Shown here piece by piece: positions 1-6,234 of a DNA stretch of 12,915 nt. This DNA is from COE1 sp964387365 (lineage in GTDB: Bacteria > Bacillota > Clostridia > Lachnospirales > Lachnospiraceae). The DNA lies in assembly GCA_964387365.1 (NCBI GenBank), contig CAYLWP010000066.1, forward strand, positions 1 to 12,915. The letters run 5' to 3'. The notes below the pieces were generated by a model that did not search any database, was not told the origin of the DNA, and saw only the letters and a list, made by a program, of their open reading frames with translations. Position 1 is the first letter of the stretch. Every line of letters starts with the position of its first letter. Made by a program: the position numbers and the translations under genes.

Positions 1-446
1 ATCAAATAATCATTATTGTCTATATATGTATTTATAAATGGTGTATTAAATTGCACCCCTATGTAATTAAGTAATACACCTCCCCAACAATCATCTGAAA
101 TTAATGTTATTTTCTTTTTGATAATTTCATCATATTTTTTCCACTCAAAGCCTGGAATAAAAAGCTTATCACCATTAATCACTTTTCCTCTATCAATTTC
201 TAATTCATCTATTTCTGTAAGGATCTGCTTATAATTCTCCTCCGCAGCACATACAATAAGATAGTCCCATTTTTCGGTCAAAAGAACATCTTTATCACAT
301 ACTTGTTTTCCATCCAAATAATTTACCCATTTATCCTTAGATATGATACCCAATATATTAATATCTTTAGTCAACTCCCCATATTTTAGCAAATTATAAC
401 TTCTTTCATATTCACTTCCCATTCCCCACACAAAACATCTGAACAT
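1..446 (-). CDS. DUF1919-family protein with N-terminal Rossmann-like domain (3' end cut by window edge)
   Basis: An open frame of 148 codons runs from an ATG at 446 off the left edge with no stop. The start is fixed by an in-frame TGA two codons upstream and by a GGGGGA Shine-Dalgarno 10 nt before it. Residues 1-80 begin with a beta-strand and a glycine motif (VWGMG), then a hydrophobic strand (DYLIVCAA), which looks like a small nucleotide-binding Rossmann-like domain. From about residue 112 the text ITLISDDCWGG, followed by a TPFINTYI segment, resembles the start of the DUF1919 family as I remember it. That family is found in exopolysaccharide and cell-surface glycan clusters, and its reaction is not known to me. 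The gene lies 42 nt downstream of the radical SAM gene and is very AT-rich like it, so the two are probably co-transcribed. A role in glycan tailoring is inferred only from context. Confidence 0.75.
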   Translation of the reverse strand, partial: MFRCFVWGMGSEYERSYNLLKYGELTKDINILGIISKDKWVNYLDGKQVCDKDVLLTEKWDYLIVCAAEENYKQILTEIDELEIDRGKVINGDKLFIPGFEWKKYDEIIKKKITLISDDCWGGVLLNYIGVQFNTPFINTYIDNNDYL

Positions 447-488
447 ATATCATCTATCCCCCATCTAGAAGAAATCTCAAAGTACATT

Positions 489-1694
489 TCAATCTGTAAA
501 TCTCGGATTATTAGTAAACCAATAATCAATTCCAAGTGCCTTACATTCTTGACATGTACTACAAAGCATCATTTCTTTTCTTATTTGCTCCCATTCGAAA
601 AAAGTTGCAACATCCAAAATATTTCCCCATTCGTAATCTTTTATTCCGTCATCACAACAACAACATAATTCCAAGTTACCTTTCGCATTTATAGAAATCA
701 TATTCTCTACAGCACAATTATAATTAACTGGTCTTTTCATTAACAACTCATCCACATGAGATAATAACAAATCCTTTTCTGCTTCCTTAAGCTGTTCATG
801 CGAAAGATTGTTTGTTAAATATTTCTTTGTCAAGTCATATGATGCAAAATACGCATAAACCGGCACAAATTTTAAACCAAGATTTTTGGCAAAGTTTTCT
901 GCCAAATGAATTTCATTCAAATTAAATTGATAAACATGATATGATAAAATCCCTTCACCCTTAAAACCGCACTCCCTCATATTATTAATTATTTTTTTTA
1001 CATTTTCTCTAATTACTTCAAAATTAAATCCATGTATTTTCTCATATGAAGTTTGGCTGAAACCCGGCATTGAAAACACAACCGTTCTACACATTTTATA
1101 CATACTTTTCTTTGTTGCTAGAGATAGTACAGATGCATTTGTACTTATTGAAAAAACCTGTTTTTGTTCATATAAATATTCTAATATTTTCATACAATCT
1201 GGGTTCAAAAAAGGTTCTCCCCAACTATATAATAACAATTCATTAAATTGATGAAAAATAGACGAGTTTATCAAATGCTCATATATTATCTTAAATTTCT
1301 CGAATGTCATATATTTCCTATCCACACAAATATGACTACGATTTTTAATTCCTGTTGCACACCACTTACACTTTGCATTGCACCAGCCTGAAATTTCTAT
1401 AGAAGCTCGTCTCCCCAAAAATACCCCTATATTTTTATATACTGGAACTTTCAATGCATCTTTAATTTGAGTATATATTTCTTCGTAATGTACAGATGCA
1501 ATAATCACGCCATCTATATTTTCCCCCATATCTTTTATCTGAGAAATTCCATAAACTTTTTTTCCACAACAGTAACTATTATGTTTTTCCACATCATTGT
1601 CTCCAAACGCTACAACATCCATCATATTATATTGTTTTACCTGTTGAAATGTCTGTTCTCCAATTTTTCCTGCTCCCCATATAACAATTTTCAC
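489..1694 (-). CDS. Radical SAM protein with SPASM-like C-terminus and N-terminal Rossmann-like domain
   Basis: 401 residues. Residues 1-90 begin KIVIWGAGKIG, a GxGxxG dinucleotide-binding-like fold. This is followed by a radical SAM core with C105-x3-C109-x2-C112, the cysteines that would bind the [4Fe-4S] cluster cleaving S-adenosylmethionine. YSWGEPFLNP (156-165) matches the family's 'GGEP' SAM-contact motif. The C-terminus is cysteine-rich (C327, C344-C347, C378, C381, C384), which is SPASM-like and suggests auxiliary Fe-S clusters. The start is GTG at 1694, because an in-frame TGA lies just upstream and AAGGGG sits 9 nt before it. The gene follows the GT-B gene by 74 nt and precedes the DUF1919 gene by 42 nt, in the same AT-rich block. 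Substrate is unknown. Modification of a sugar, a CDP-linked precursor or the flagellin glycan is plausible from context; peptide modification is the alternative, since many SPASM proteins act on peptides. Confidence 0.88.
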   Translation of the reverse strand: MKIVIWGAGKIGEQTFQQVKQYNMMDVVAFGDNDVEKHNSYCCGKKVYGISQIKDMGENIDGVIIASVHYEEIYTQIKDALKVPVYKNIGVFLGRRASIEISGWCNAKCKWCATGIKNRSHICVDRKYMTFEKFKIIYEHLINSSIFHQFNELLLYSWGEPFLNPDCMKILEYLYEQKQVFSISTNASVLSLATKKSMYKMCRTVVFSMPGFSQTSYEKIHGFNFEVIRENVKKIINNMRECGFKGEGILSYHVYQFNLNEIHLAENFAKNLGLKFVPVYAYFASYDLTKKYLTNNLSHEQLKEAEKDLLLSHVDELLMKRPVNYNCAVENMISINAKGNLELCCCCDDGIKDYEWGNILDVATFFEWEQIRKEMMLCSTCQECKALGIDYWFTNNPRFTD

Positions 1695-1768
1695 TATTCA
1701 TATCCCCTTGCATGTTTTTTCATTTTACGCTGTTATGCCATTATTCTAAATTACCCAAAATATAAAAC

Positions 1769-4216
1769 CTACCTTTCCTTATCAATCAATAACTGTGCAA
1801 GAAAGGTGTCCGAAAGTACTGCCATATTTTCATATATAACTTTTTCAGTATCCTTATATATGCATAATTTCCTATCACATTCCAATCTTTTCGCTTCTAA
1901 GTAATTACTTGTTATTTCACCCGATATAGTATCTATTACCATACTATATCTTGCCATATTATCGTTCACATCACTCAATTCAAAAAACAAATCTCTTTCT
2001 GATATTTTTCCTGCACACCAACAAACTAACTGTTCTTCTATACGTAGCACTTCTTGCACAACTTCACTTTCAGTATTTATCCTTATTATCATATTTGTCG
2101 CCAAAGGAAAAAAGTAAATATATTTTCCTATTTGAATACTGCAGGAAAAATATTCCTCAAAGGAATCTGAATCAGTTTTTAACGATTGTGGTAAGTCATA
2201 AATTATTTGGCAGTCTTGGGTATCTCTATTCCACTTTGTTATACTTCTATCATTTCCTGTAAGCCAAAATTTTTCTCCATCATATGCAATTGTTGCATAT
2301 GATACTCCCATATTCTTCAATTTGTGCACAAATATAGTATTACTTCTCATATTATATTCAACAACTGTATCTTGCATCTTACCAGGGAGGAAAATAGATT
2401 CCTGCACCACACAAACATCCCTATGAAAATACGTCTCGCATCCATTAATATCATCGTTTGATATATCACTCAATGCACTTATCTGTTTTGTTTTCAAATC
2501 AAGAACTAATGATTTTTCCAGAGATATATTTAATAAATATATATAATCTTCATACCTTACTGCCTTTCTTATCCCCGCATTTTCAAGTAATCTATGCGAA
2601 ATATATTCTAATGTTTTCTCTTTTTCATTATATATTGTTATTTTGTTCGCACAAAATGGCAAAAGTACAACATTATCTTGATACGTAATTATTTCGCCAA
2701 ATGCAAAACAATTATATAAAACATTAACATTCATTATATCTATTAATTCTATCTTTCCGTTATCACGATTTAGCCTATAAAGAAATTTATCAAATTTACC
2801 ATTAAAATATAAATATTTACCTTTTGGAGTAAAAGAAAATACGCTTATCAAATTCTGTTGATTCGCTTTTTGAATAATCACCGTTTTTCCTAATTTTACA
2901 ACTAATGAAACTATGCTACTCATATCTCCATAATACGCATCACTCAATACCACAGCCCTATCCATATCCGCTGTGTCATCATAAATTCCCCAACCTTCCT
3001 GGCGATATTGATTTACAATCTTCTCATACTCCATCCACAGCTGCGGCCGCATTGCTGATACAGTAGTCTCTATCAAAGGATGTGGTCTCCATAATAATGC
3101 CACCTCATCCTTATTTTCTTTAAAGATATTGAATACCCAATTCATCTTCTCAAGCATTTTTTCATTGTGTTCCAACAACGCTGCAATGCTGGTATTGTAA
3201 AAAATAATCTTCTTCCAGCTTCCATCCGGTTTTTCAATAATTCTTAACCACTCAGCCGGAATCTCCAAGTCTTCCTTCTTGGTGTTCTTAACCTTATCAA
3301 ACTTCGGTGATCCCAGTCCCAAGAACTTCTCTTCCAACTGTTTTCTGTCAACGTGCTTTCCCTGTAATCGGTTCGCCGTTGCAGCCTTCAGGTATTCATT
3401 GACATATATCTGTTTCATCTTCTCAGACTGTACGATAACCTTATCCGCATTTATGACACCGGGCAAAAAACAGAAATGTTTCATGCCATCAATTCTTGTC
3501 TGGTCATCTGGTTCAATCTCATCCAGCACAAAGTAAGGAATATACACCAGTTCTTCCGTATACTTTTTCAAATTCGCACTAAAGTATCTGGGATGTACGC
3601 AGGTTACAAGGTTCCAGTCATCATACGGATTGTGAATATATACAACATCCGGCTTTCTTTCCTCGAAGTTATAGGTCTGCCAGTCAATTACTTCGATATT
3701 CTTCGGGTATTCTCTTCCTTCGTAGTGCATCTGTCCCAAGCTCTTATCCAGATTTCTGTCATAGTAGGGAATTGGTACGCAGTATGCATCACAGTCAGGA
3801 TCCGCCTTAGCTGCTAAGTACACGCTTTCCAAGGCATCCCACATAGATGCTTTGTATGGAAAAAAAGCAATTTCCTTGCGAACAGGTACATCATTTTTTA
3901 CACTGTTCTCAATGCGGAGTAATTGCTTCTTCAGATTCTTATGGATTTTATTTGCATTGGCATCATTGCCATTTAATTCTTCATATGCAGAGAAAACCGT
4001 ATCACAGTAAGCCTCTACATAGGACACTGTAACAAAGCCTTCTCCTTCAAACTTTTCTATTGCTGTTCCAATACTAATGGCACATTCCTGGCACTGGCTA
4101 AGGATATCCTGCGCAAGTGTATAGTTTTTCTTATCAACGTAATTTTTCACCTCATCATGCGCCTGGTGCAAGGTCTGAATCATTTCCAGAACTTCCTGTT
4201 TTTGTGCCTTTCTCAT
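1769..4216 (-). CDS. CDP-glycerol glycerophosphotransferase-like GT-B protein fused to a beta-rich (propeller-like) C-terminus
   Basis: 815 residues from the ATG at 4216. This start has GGGGAG 9 nt upstream. A GTG 33 nt further up is in frame, but translation from it would run through that Shine-Dalgarno, so I reject it. Residues 1-100 are helical and charged. About 110-450 look like the GT-B domain of CDP-glycerol:poly(glycerophosphate) glycerophosphotransferases: a GSPKFD segment near 303, RPHP at 377-380 and a DxSS motif (D431, S433, S434), the family's RPHP and donor-site signatures. About 455-815 are short beta-strand repeats rich in aromatic, Asn and Asp residues (YLYFNGKFDK, KFWLTGNDRS), resembling a six- or seven-bladed propeller or Kelch-like fold. 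No signal peptide or membrane segment is visible. The likely role is transfer of a phospho-alcohol from a CDP donor to a flagellin glycan. G+C falls sharply near the DxSS codons, so the C-terminal half may have been swapped in. Confidence 0.8.
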   Translation of the reverse strand: MRKAQKQEVLEMIQTLHQAHDEVKNYVDKKNYTLAQDILSQCQECAISIGTAIEKFEGEGFVTVSYVEAYCDTVFSAYEELNGNDANANKIHKNLKKQLLRIENSVKNDVPVRKEIAFFPYKASMWDALESVYLAAKADPDCDAYCVPIPYYDRNLDKSLGQMHYEGREYPKNIEVIDWQTYNFEERKPDVVYIHNPYDDWNLVTCVHPRYFSANLKKYTEELVYIPYFVLDEIEPDDQTRIDGMKHFCFLPGVINADKVIVQSEKMKQIYVNEYLKAATANRLQGKHVDRKQLEEKFLGLGSPKFDKVKNTKKEDLEIPAEWLRIIEKPDGSWKKIIFYNTSIAALLEHNEKMLEKMNWVFNIFKENKDEVALLWRPHPLIETTVSAMRPQLWMEYEKIVNQYRQEGWGIYDDTADMDRAVVLSDAYYGDMSSIVSLVVKLGKTVIIQKANQQNLISVFSFTPKGKYLYFNGKFDKFLYRLNRDNGKIELIDIMNVNVLYNCFAFGEIITYQDNVVLLPFCANKITIYNEKEKTLEYISHRLLENAGIRKAVRYEDYIYLLNISLEKSLVLDLKTKQISALSDISNDDINGCETYFHRDVCVVQESIFLPGKMQDTVVEYNMRSNTIFVHKLKNMGVSYATIAYDGEKFWLTGNDRSITKWNRDTQDCQIIYDLPQSLKTDSDSFEEYFSCSIQIGKYIYFFPLATNMIIRINTESEVVQEVLRIEEQLVCWCAGKISERDLFFELSDVNDNMARYSMVIDTISGEITSNYLEAKRLECDRKLCIYKDTEKVIYENMAVLSDTFLAQLLIDKER

Positions 4217-4225
4217 TTCTTTTTT

Positions 4226-4231
4226 CTCCCC
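4226..4231 (-). promoter_or_regulatory. Shine-Dalgarno GGGGAG that decides the start at 4216
   Basis: GGGGAG lies 9 nt before the ATG at 4216. It lies inside the reading frame of an upstream in-frame GTG (4249), which has no comparable site of its own, so ATG at 4216 is the preferred start. Confidence 0.7.
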
Positions 4232-4265
4232 AATTACAATGTTTAACACATATCACATACAAAGC

Positions 4266-4316
4266 ATGCTCCGTGATGAGCATTCGCCAAATGTATTTTC
4301 ATGCAAGTATGCTCAT
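4266..4316 (-). repeat. Overlapping inverted repeats in the leader of the GT-B gene
   Basis: Between the terminator at 4326-4353 and the ATG at 4216, the 8-base arms ATGAGCAT (4276-4283) and ATGCTCAT (4309-4316) are perfectly complementary. The first arm is also complementary to ATGCTC at 4266-4271, so two mutually exclusive hairpins share one arm. I found no convincing -35/-10 promoter in the remaining leader. The function is unknown: it could be an operator or an RNA switch, or it could be chance in a short AT-rich segment. Confidence 0.4.
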
Positions 4317-4325
4317 GATTAATGC

Positions 4326-4353
4326 AAAAAAGTGACCCATTTCCAGGTCACTT
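4326..4353 (-). terminator. Strong intrinsic terminator, minus strand
   Basis: Reading leftward, AAGTGACC (4346-4353) pairs perfectly with GGTCACTT (4330-4337) around an 8-nt loop, followed by a six-T run (4326-4331, overlapping the stem foot). It ends about 300 nt after the stop of the cytidylyltransferase gene and lies 110 nt before the GT-B start. It therefore either ends a separate RNA or acts as an attenuator for the GT-B gene. Confidence 0.85.
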
Positions 4354-4465
4354 CCATTTATATATCCGGTTCAATTGCCTCACTATAAAAATTCCTATAG
4401 TAAAATACGCTGCCTCTACAGCTGTTGCAATTCATATAAAGTCTTTTGTCATCCTCTGCTGCCTT

Positions 4466-4537
4466 TTACACTACACAAAACACATAACAGCAAATCCCTT
4501 CATACTCCCCAGTATATCTGATGATACTATCTATCAT
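4466..4537 (-). CDS. Possible 23-residue peptide ORF inside the candidate RNA
   Basis: ATG at 4537, with GGGAAGG 6 nt upstream, opens 23 codons ending in TAA at 4466. The encoded peptide starts MIDSIIRYTG and ends with a hydrophobic, cysteine-containing tail (ICCYVFCVV). Its start overlaps the 7-bp hairpin at 4520-4538, so folding could hide it. It could be a leader peptide or a chance frame. Support is only the ribosome-binding site and the position after a promoter. Confidence 0.2.
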   Translation of the reverse strand: MIDSIIRYTGEYEGICCYVFCVV

Positions 4538-4596
4538 CCGGAACCTTCCCTGCTTGCTTGCCCCTTGTATTATGCAAGCTTTTTATGTATACCTAT

Positions 4597-4605
4597 AGTA
4601 TAGCA
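4597..4605 (-). promoter_or_regulatory. Extended -10 promoter for the candidate RNA
   Basis: On the minus strand TG-C-TATACT forms an extended -10 (TG at 4604-4605, hexamer 4597-4602). The -35 region at 17-nt spacing (4620-4625) is weak (TAGCAA), as is common for extended -10 promoters. The start would be near 4590, about 68 nt beyond the stop of the cytidylyltransferase gene. Confidence 0.55.
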
Positions 4606-4657
4606 CAGTTTTATTTGAATTGCTATAGAATTGACAATATTTTTTAAATTTTTCTGA

Positions 4658-5437
4658 TTATTTTACCACCTGCAACCGTTCACTCACTACAGCTTTCCGA
4701 TACGGCGTTACATTATTGCTTGTACTACTTTTCAGCCACGAGTCTCTCTTATCTACATACATCGCCTTGAACATATCAATATCTTCCAATGTAGTAATCT
4801 TGATATTCTTATTGCTTCCTAACGCAAAGTGCAGATCCATCCCTAAGTCTATCATTAAGGTATTGGTATAAACAGCATTGGTTATTCCACGGTTCAGTGC
4901 TTCCTTGTGTGCCCAGAGAGCTTTCCCATATCGGTATGCCTGTGGTGTCTGCACACGCATAATGTCATTACGGTCAATCCCGCTATCACTACTCTCTCCA
5001 TCACTTGTTCGCATAATGGTTTCCTGGCACCTGACTGCTGACAACCCTGAACCATATTCTTTCGTTTTTTCTATGCAATCCGTAATAATCTCCTCTGTTA
5101 TCATCGGTCTGACTGCATCGTGAATGATGACAATATCCTCTTCTGCACAAACATCCTCAAGCGCCTCTAAAGCCTTTCTTGCAGAGGCTTGACCATTTTC
5201 ACCGCCATCTACAATCCATTTTAGTTTTGTAATCCCTGCTGCTCCTGCGTATCCTTTCAATACATCATGCCAGCCACTAATGCAGGACACTATAATAGCA
5301 TCTATATCCGGATGCTTTTCAAACGCCTCCAGTGTATAGATTATAATCGGTTTGTCATATATACTTAAAAATTGTTTCGGTACTGACTGCTCTGTTCTTG
5401 TACCGCTTCCTCCTGCCAATATCAGTGCAACGTTCAT
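4658..5437 (-). CDS. IspD/TarI-family cytidylyltransferase (paralogue with intact nucleotide loop)
   Basis: 259 residues. Enzymes of this family make CDP-activated alcohols: CDP-methylerythritol for IspD, CDP-ribitol for TarI. Visible motifs are AGGSGTR (8-14), the GxGxR CTP-binding loop with R14; PKQF (20-23) with K21; HDAVRP (106-111); VQTPQ (162-166); and NIKITTLED (211-219). The usual arginine after the GG at 78-79 is replaced by Gly, and the family's TD near 190 reads TN. A tail of about 30 residues extends beyond the ordinary fold. The start ATG has GGAGG 6 nt upstream. The gene is duplicated next door (5511-6212), and no partner for plain isoprenoid synthesis is nearby. With flagellins and a CDP-glycerol-transferase-like protein in the same cluster, a dedicated role in making a CDP-linked flagellin-glycan precursor is more likely than MEP-pathway IspD. 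The alcohol substrate cannot be read from the sequence. Confidence 0.85.
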   Translation of the reverse strand: MNVALILAGGSGTRTEQSVPKQFLSIYDKPIIIYTLEAFEKHPDIDAIIVSCISGWHDVLKGYAGAAGITKLKWIVDGGENGQASARKALEALEDVCAEEDIVIIHDAVRPMITEEIITDCIEKTKEYGSGLSAVRCQETIMRTSDGESSDSGIDRNDIMRVQTPQAYRYGKALWAHKEALNRGITNAVYTNTLMIDLGMDLHFALGSNKNIKITTLEDIDMFKAMYVDKRDSWLKSSTSNNVTPYRKAVVSERLQVVK

Positions 5438-5441
5438 AGAA

Positions 5442-5462
5442 TTCCTCCCTATTTTCCTCCCT
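5442..5462 (-). promoter_or_regulatory. Duplicated Shine-Dalgarno sequence
   Basis: AGGGAGGAA occurs twice, at 5442-5450 and 5454-5462, exactly 12 nt apart. The proximal copy places GGAGG 6 nt before the ATG at 5437. The distal copy is too far upstream to serve that start and opens no reading frame that I can see. It may be a ribosome standby site or a chance duplication. Confidence 0.5.
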
Positions 5463-5468
5463 TTACCT

Positions 5469-5499
5469 ATTATATCGGTCTTTTACTACAAAATAGTTA
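5469..5499 (-). promoter_or_regulatory. Candidate promoter with sigma-28 (SigD)-like and sigma-A-like -10 elements
   Basis: Within the 73-bp gap between the two cytidylyltransferase genes, the minus strand reads CCGATATAAT. CCGATAT (5472-5478) matches the -10 core of flagellar sigma-D promoters (TAAA, about 15 nt, GCCGATAT). A TAAC (5496-5499) lies 17 nt before CCGATAT, or 16 nt before the 8-mer, so the -35 is 3 of 4 and the spacing slightly long. The same bases contain a perfect TATAAT (5469-5474) but no good sigma-A -35. Transcription would start close to 5462. Confidence 0.4.
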
Positions 5500-5510
5500 G
5501 TCACATTTCA

Positions 5511-6212
5511 TCATGCTTCCTGCTGCATTGCATAAAGAGCCTTGAACATTTCCACATCTTCTACTGTATTAATCTTCAGATTGGTATCGGAGCCTTTTGA
5601 GAGCGTAACCTGCATTCCCAATCTGGATATCATATTATTGGTGTCGTTTTCTCCTCTGATTCCACGGGTCAAAGCCTCTTCGTGTGCCCTGCTCAGTTCC
5701 CCCAGACGATATGTCTGCGGAGTCTGGATACGTCGGAACGAATATCTTGAAATAGATATCTTACCGTTTATTCCGTCATCCGTCATCATTACATTATCCA
5801 TGGAAATAACGGACGCAACTCCCATGCCCTTTCGCTTGCAGGAGTAAATACTGTCCGAAATAATCTCATCCGTAACCATTGGACGAATGGCATCATGAAG
5901 AATAACGATATCATCTGTCTTAGAAGTCTCCATCAGCATATCTACAGCAAGCTTAGAGGTATCCTGTCCGCTTGCACCTCCGGTAATTACCCACTTTAAT
6001 TTATCAATATTGAACTGCTTTGCATAGGCTGTTACCATATTCTCCCATCCCTTTAGGCATGCCACCATTATGGCATCAATCTCCGGATGCTTTTGGAATC
6101 TTTCCAGTGTATATACAATAATCGGTCTGTTATTTACATTTACAAATTGTTTTGGAATATCCATTTGAAAGTTCGGATCTGCTCCGCCCGCTAATATAAC
6201 TGCTATATTCAT
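5511..6212 (-). CDS. IspD/TarI-family cytidylyltransferase paralogue with altered nucleotide-binding loop
   Basis: 233 residues, aligning without gaps to the neighbouring paralogue (4658-5437) for its whole length by eye. Conserved parts are PKQF (20-23) with K21, HDAIRP (106-111), IQTPQ (162-166) and NLKINTVED (211-219). The loop that normally reads GxGxR is here AGGADPNF: the second glycine is Asp and the CTP-contacting arginine is Asn. The fold is clearly kept, but activity or nucleotide choice may differ. It could be an active enzyme with changed specificity or a non-catalytic partner of the paralogue. The start ATG has AAGGGG 8 nt upstream. The gene follows the 258-residue glycosyltransferase by 22 nt, so the two are translationally close and surely co-transcribed. 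Confidence 0.82.
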   Translation of the reverse strand: MNIAVILAGGADPNFQMDIPKQFVNVNNRPIIVYTLERFQKHPEIDAIMVACLKGWENMVTAYAKQFNIDKLKWVITGGASGQDTSKLAVDMLMETSKTDDIVILHDAIRPMVTDEIISDSIYSCKRKGMGVASVISMDNVMMTDDGINGKISISRYSFRRIQTPQTYRLGELSRAHEEALTRGIRGENDTNNMISRLGMQVTLSKGSDTNLKINTVEDVEMFKALYAMQQEA

Positions 6213-6234
6213 TTTAGTAACCCCTTATCTTCTT

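Larger units (their letters stand above)
4326..4590 (-). ncRNA. Candidate small RNA or attenuated leader RNA (about 265 nt)
   Basis: This unit runs from a predicted start near 4590 (extended -10 at 4597-4605) to the terminator at 4326 and contains no convincing gene. Between them are several local hairpins: GCTTGC/GCAAGC (4556-4561 with 4574-4579), a perfect 7-bp stem GATGATA/TATCATC with a 5-nt loop (4520-4538), ATACT/AGTAT with a GGGG loop (4502-4515) and ACTATA/TATAGT near 4385-4405. GCTGTT/AACAGC and GGTTC/GAACC could form longer-range pairs. I did not recognise the consensus of 6S RNA, a T-box, or lysine, cobalamin or cyclic-di-GMP riboswitches. Two tiny reading frames lie inside it. One (4466-4537, 23 codons) has GGGAAGG 6 nt before its ATG. 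The other (4358-4435, 25 codons) has no good Shine-Dalgarno. The unit could be a free sRNA, a cis-acting leader of the GT-B gene or a short peptide message. Confidence 0.5.

Noticed and set aside
1467..1904. Plus-strand open frame of 145 codons across the radical SAM/GT-B junction
   Set aside because: It is antisense to two well-supported genes, has no ribosome-binding site, and gives a Phe/Tyr/Ser/Ile-rich composition typical of the complement of AT-rich coding DNA.
4217..4249. Longer start (GTG at 4249) for the GT-B gene
   Set aside because: The 33-nt extension contains the good GGGGAG site that serves ATG 4216, and has none of its own.
4322..4603. Plus-strand open frame of 93 codons in the gene-poor region
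   Set aside because: It begins inside the terminator stem, has no Shine-Dalgarno, and is antisense to the promoter-terminator unit. Its protein has no recognisable features.
4631..4636. TTGACA on the plus strand as an antisense promoter
   Set aside because: No acceptable -10 follows at 16-18 nt spacing, and no plus-strand gene lies downstream.
4658..5437. Housekeeping MEP-pathway ispD
   Set aside because: The gene is duplicated in tandem inside a flagellin-glycan cluster, several IspD positions differ (GG-x-x-Gly instead of Arg, TN instead of TD), and there is no other isoprenoid gene nearby. The symbol is therefore not assigned.
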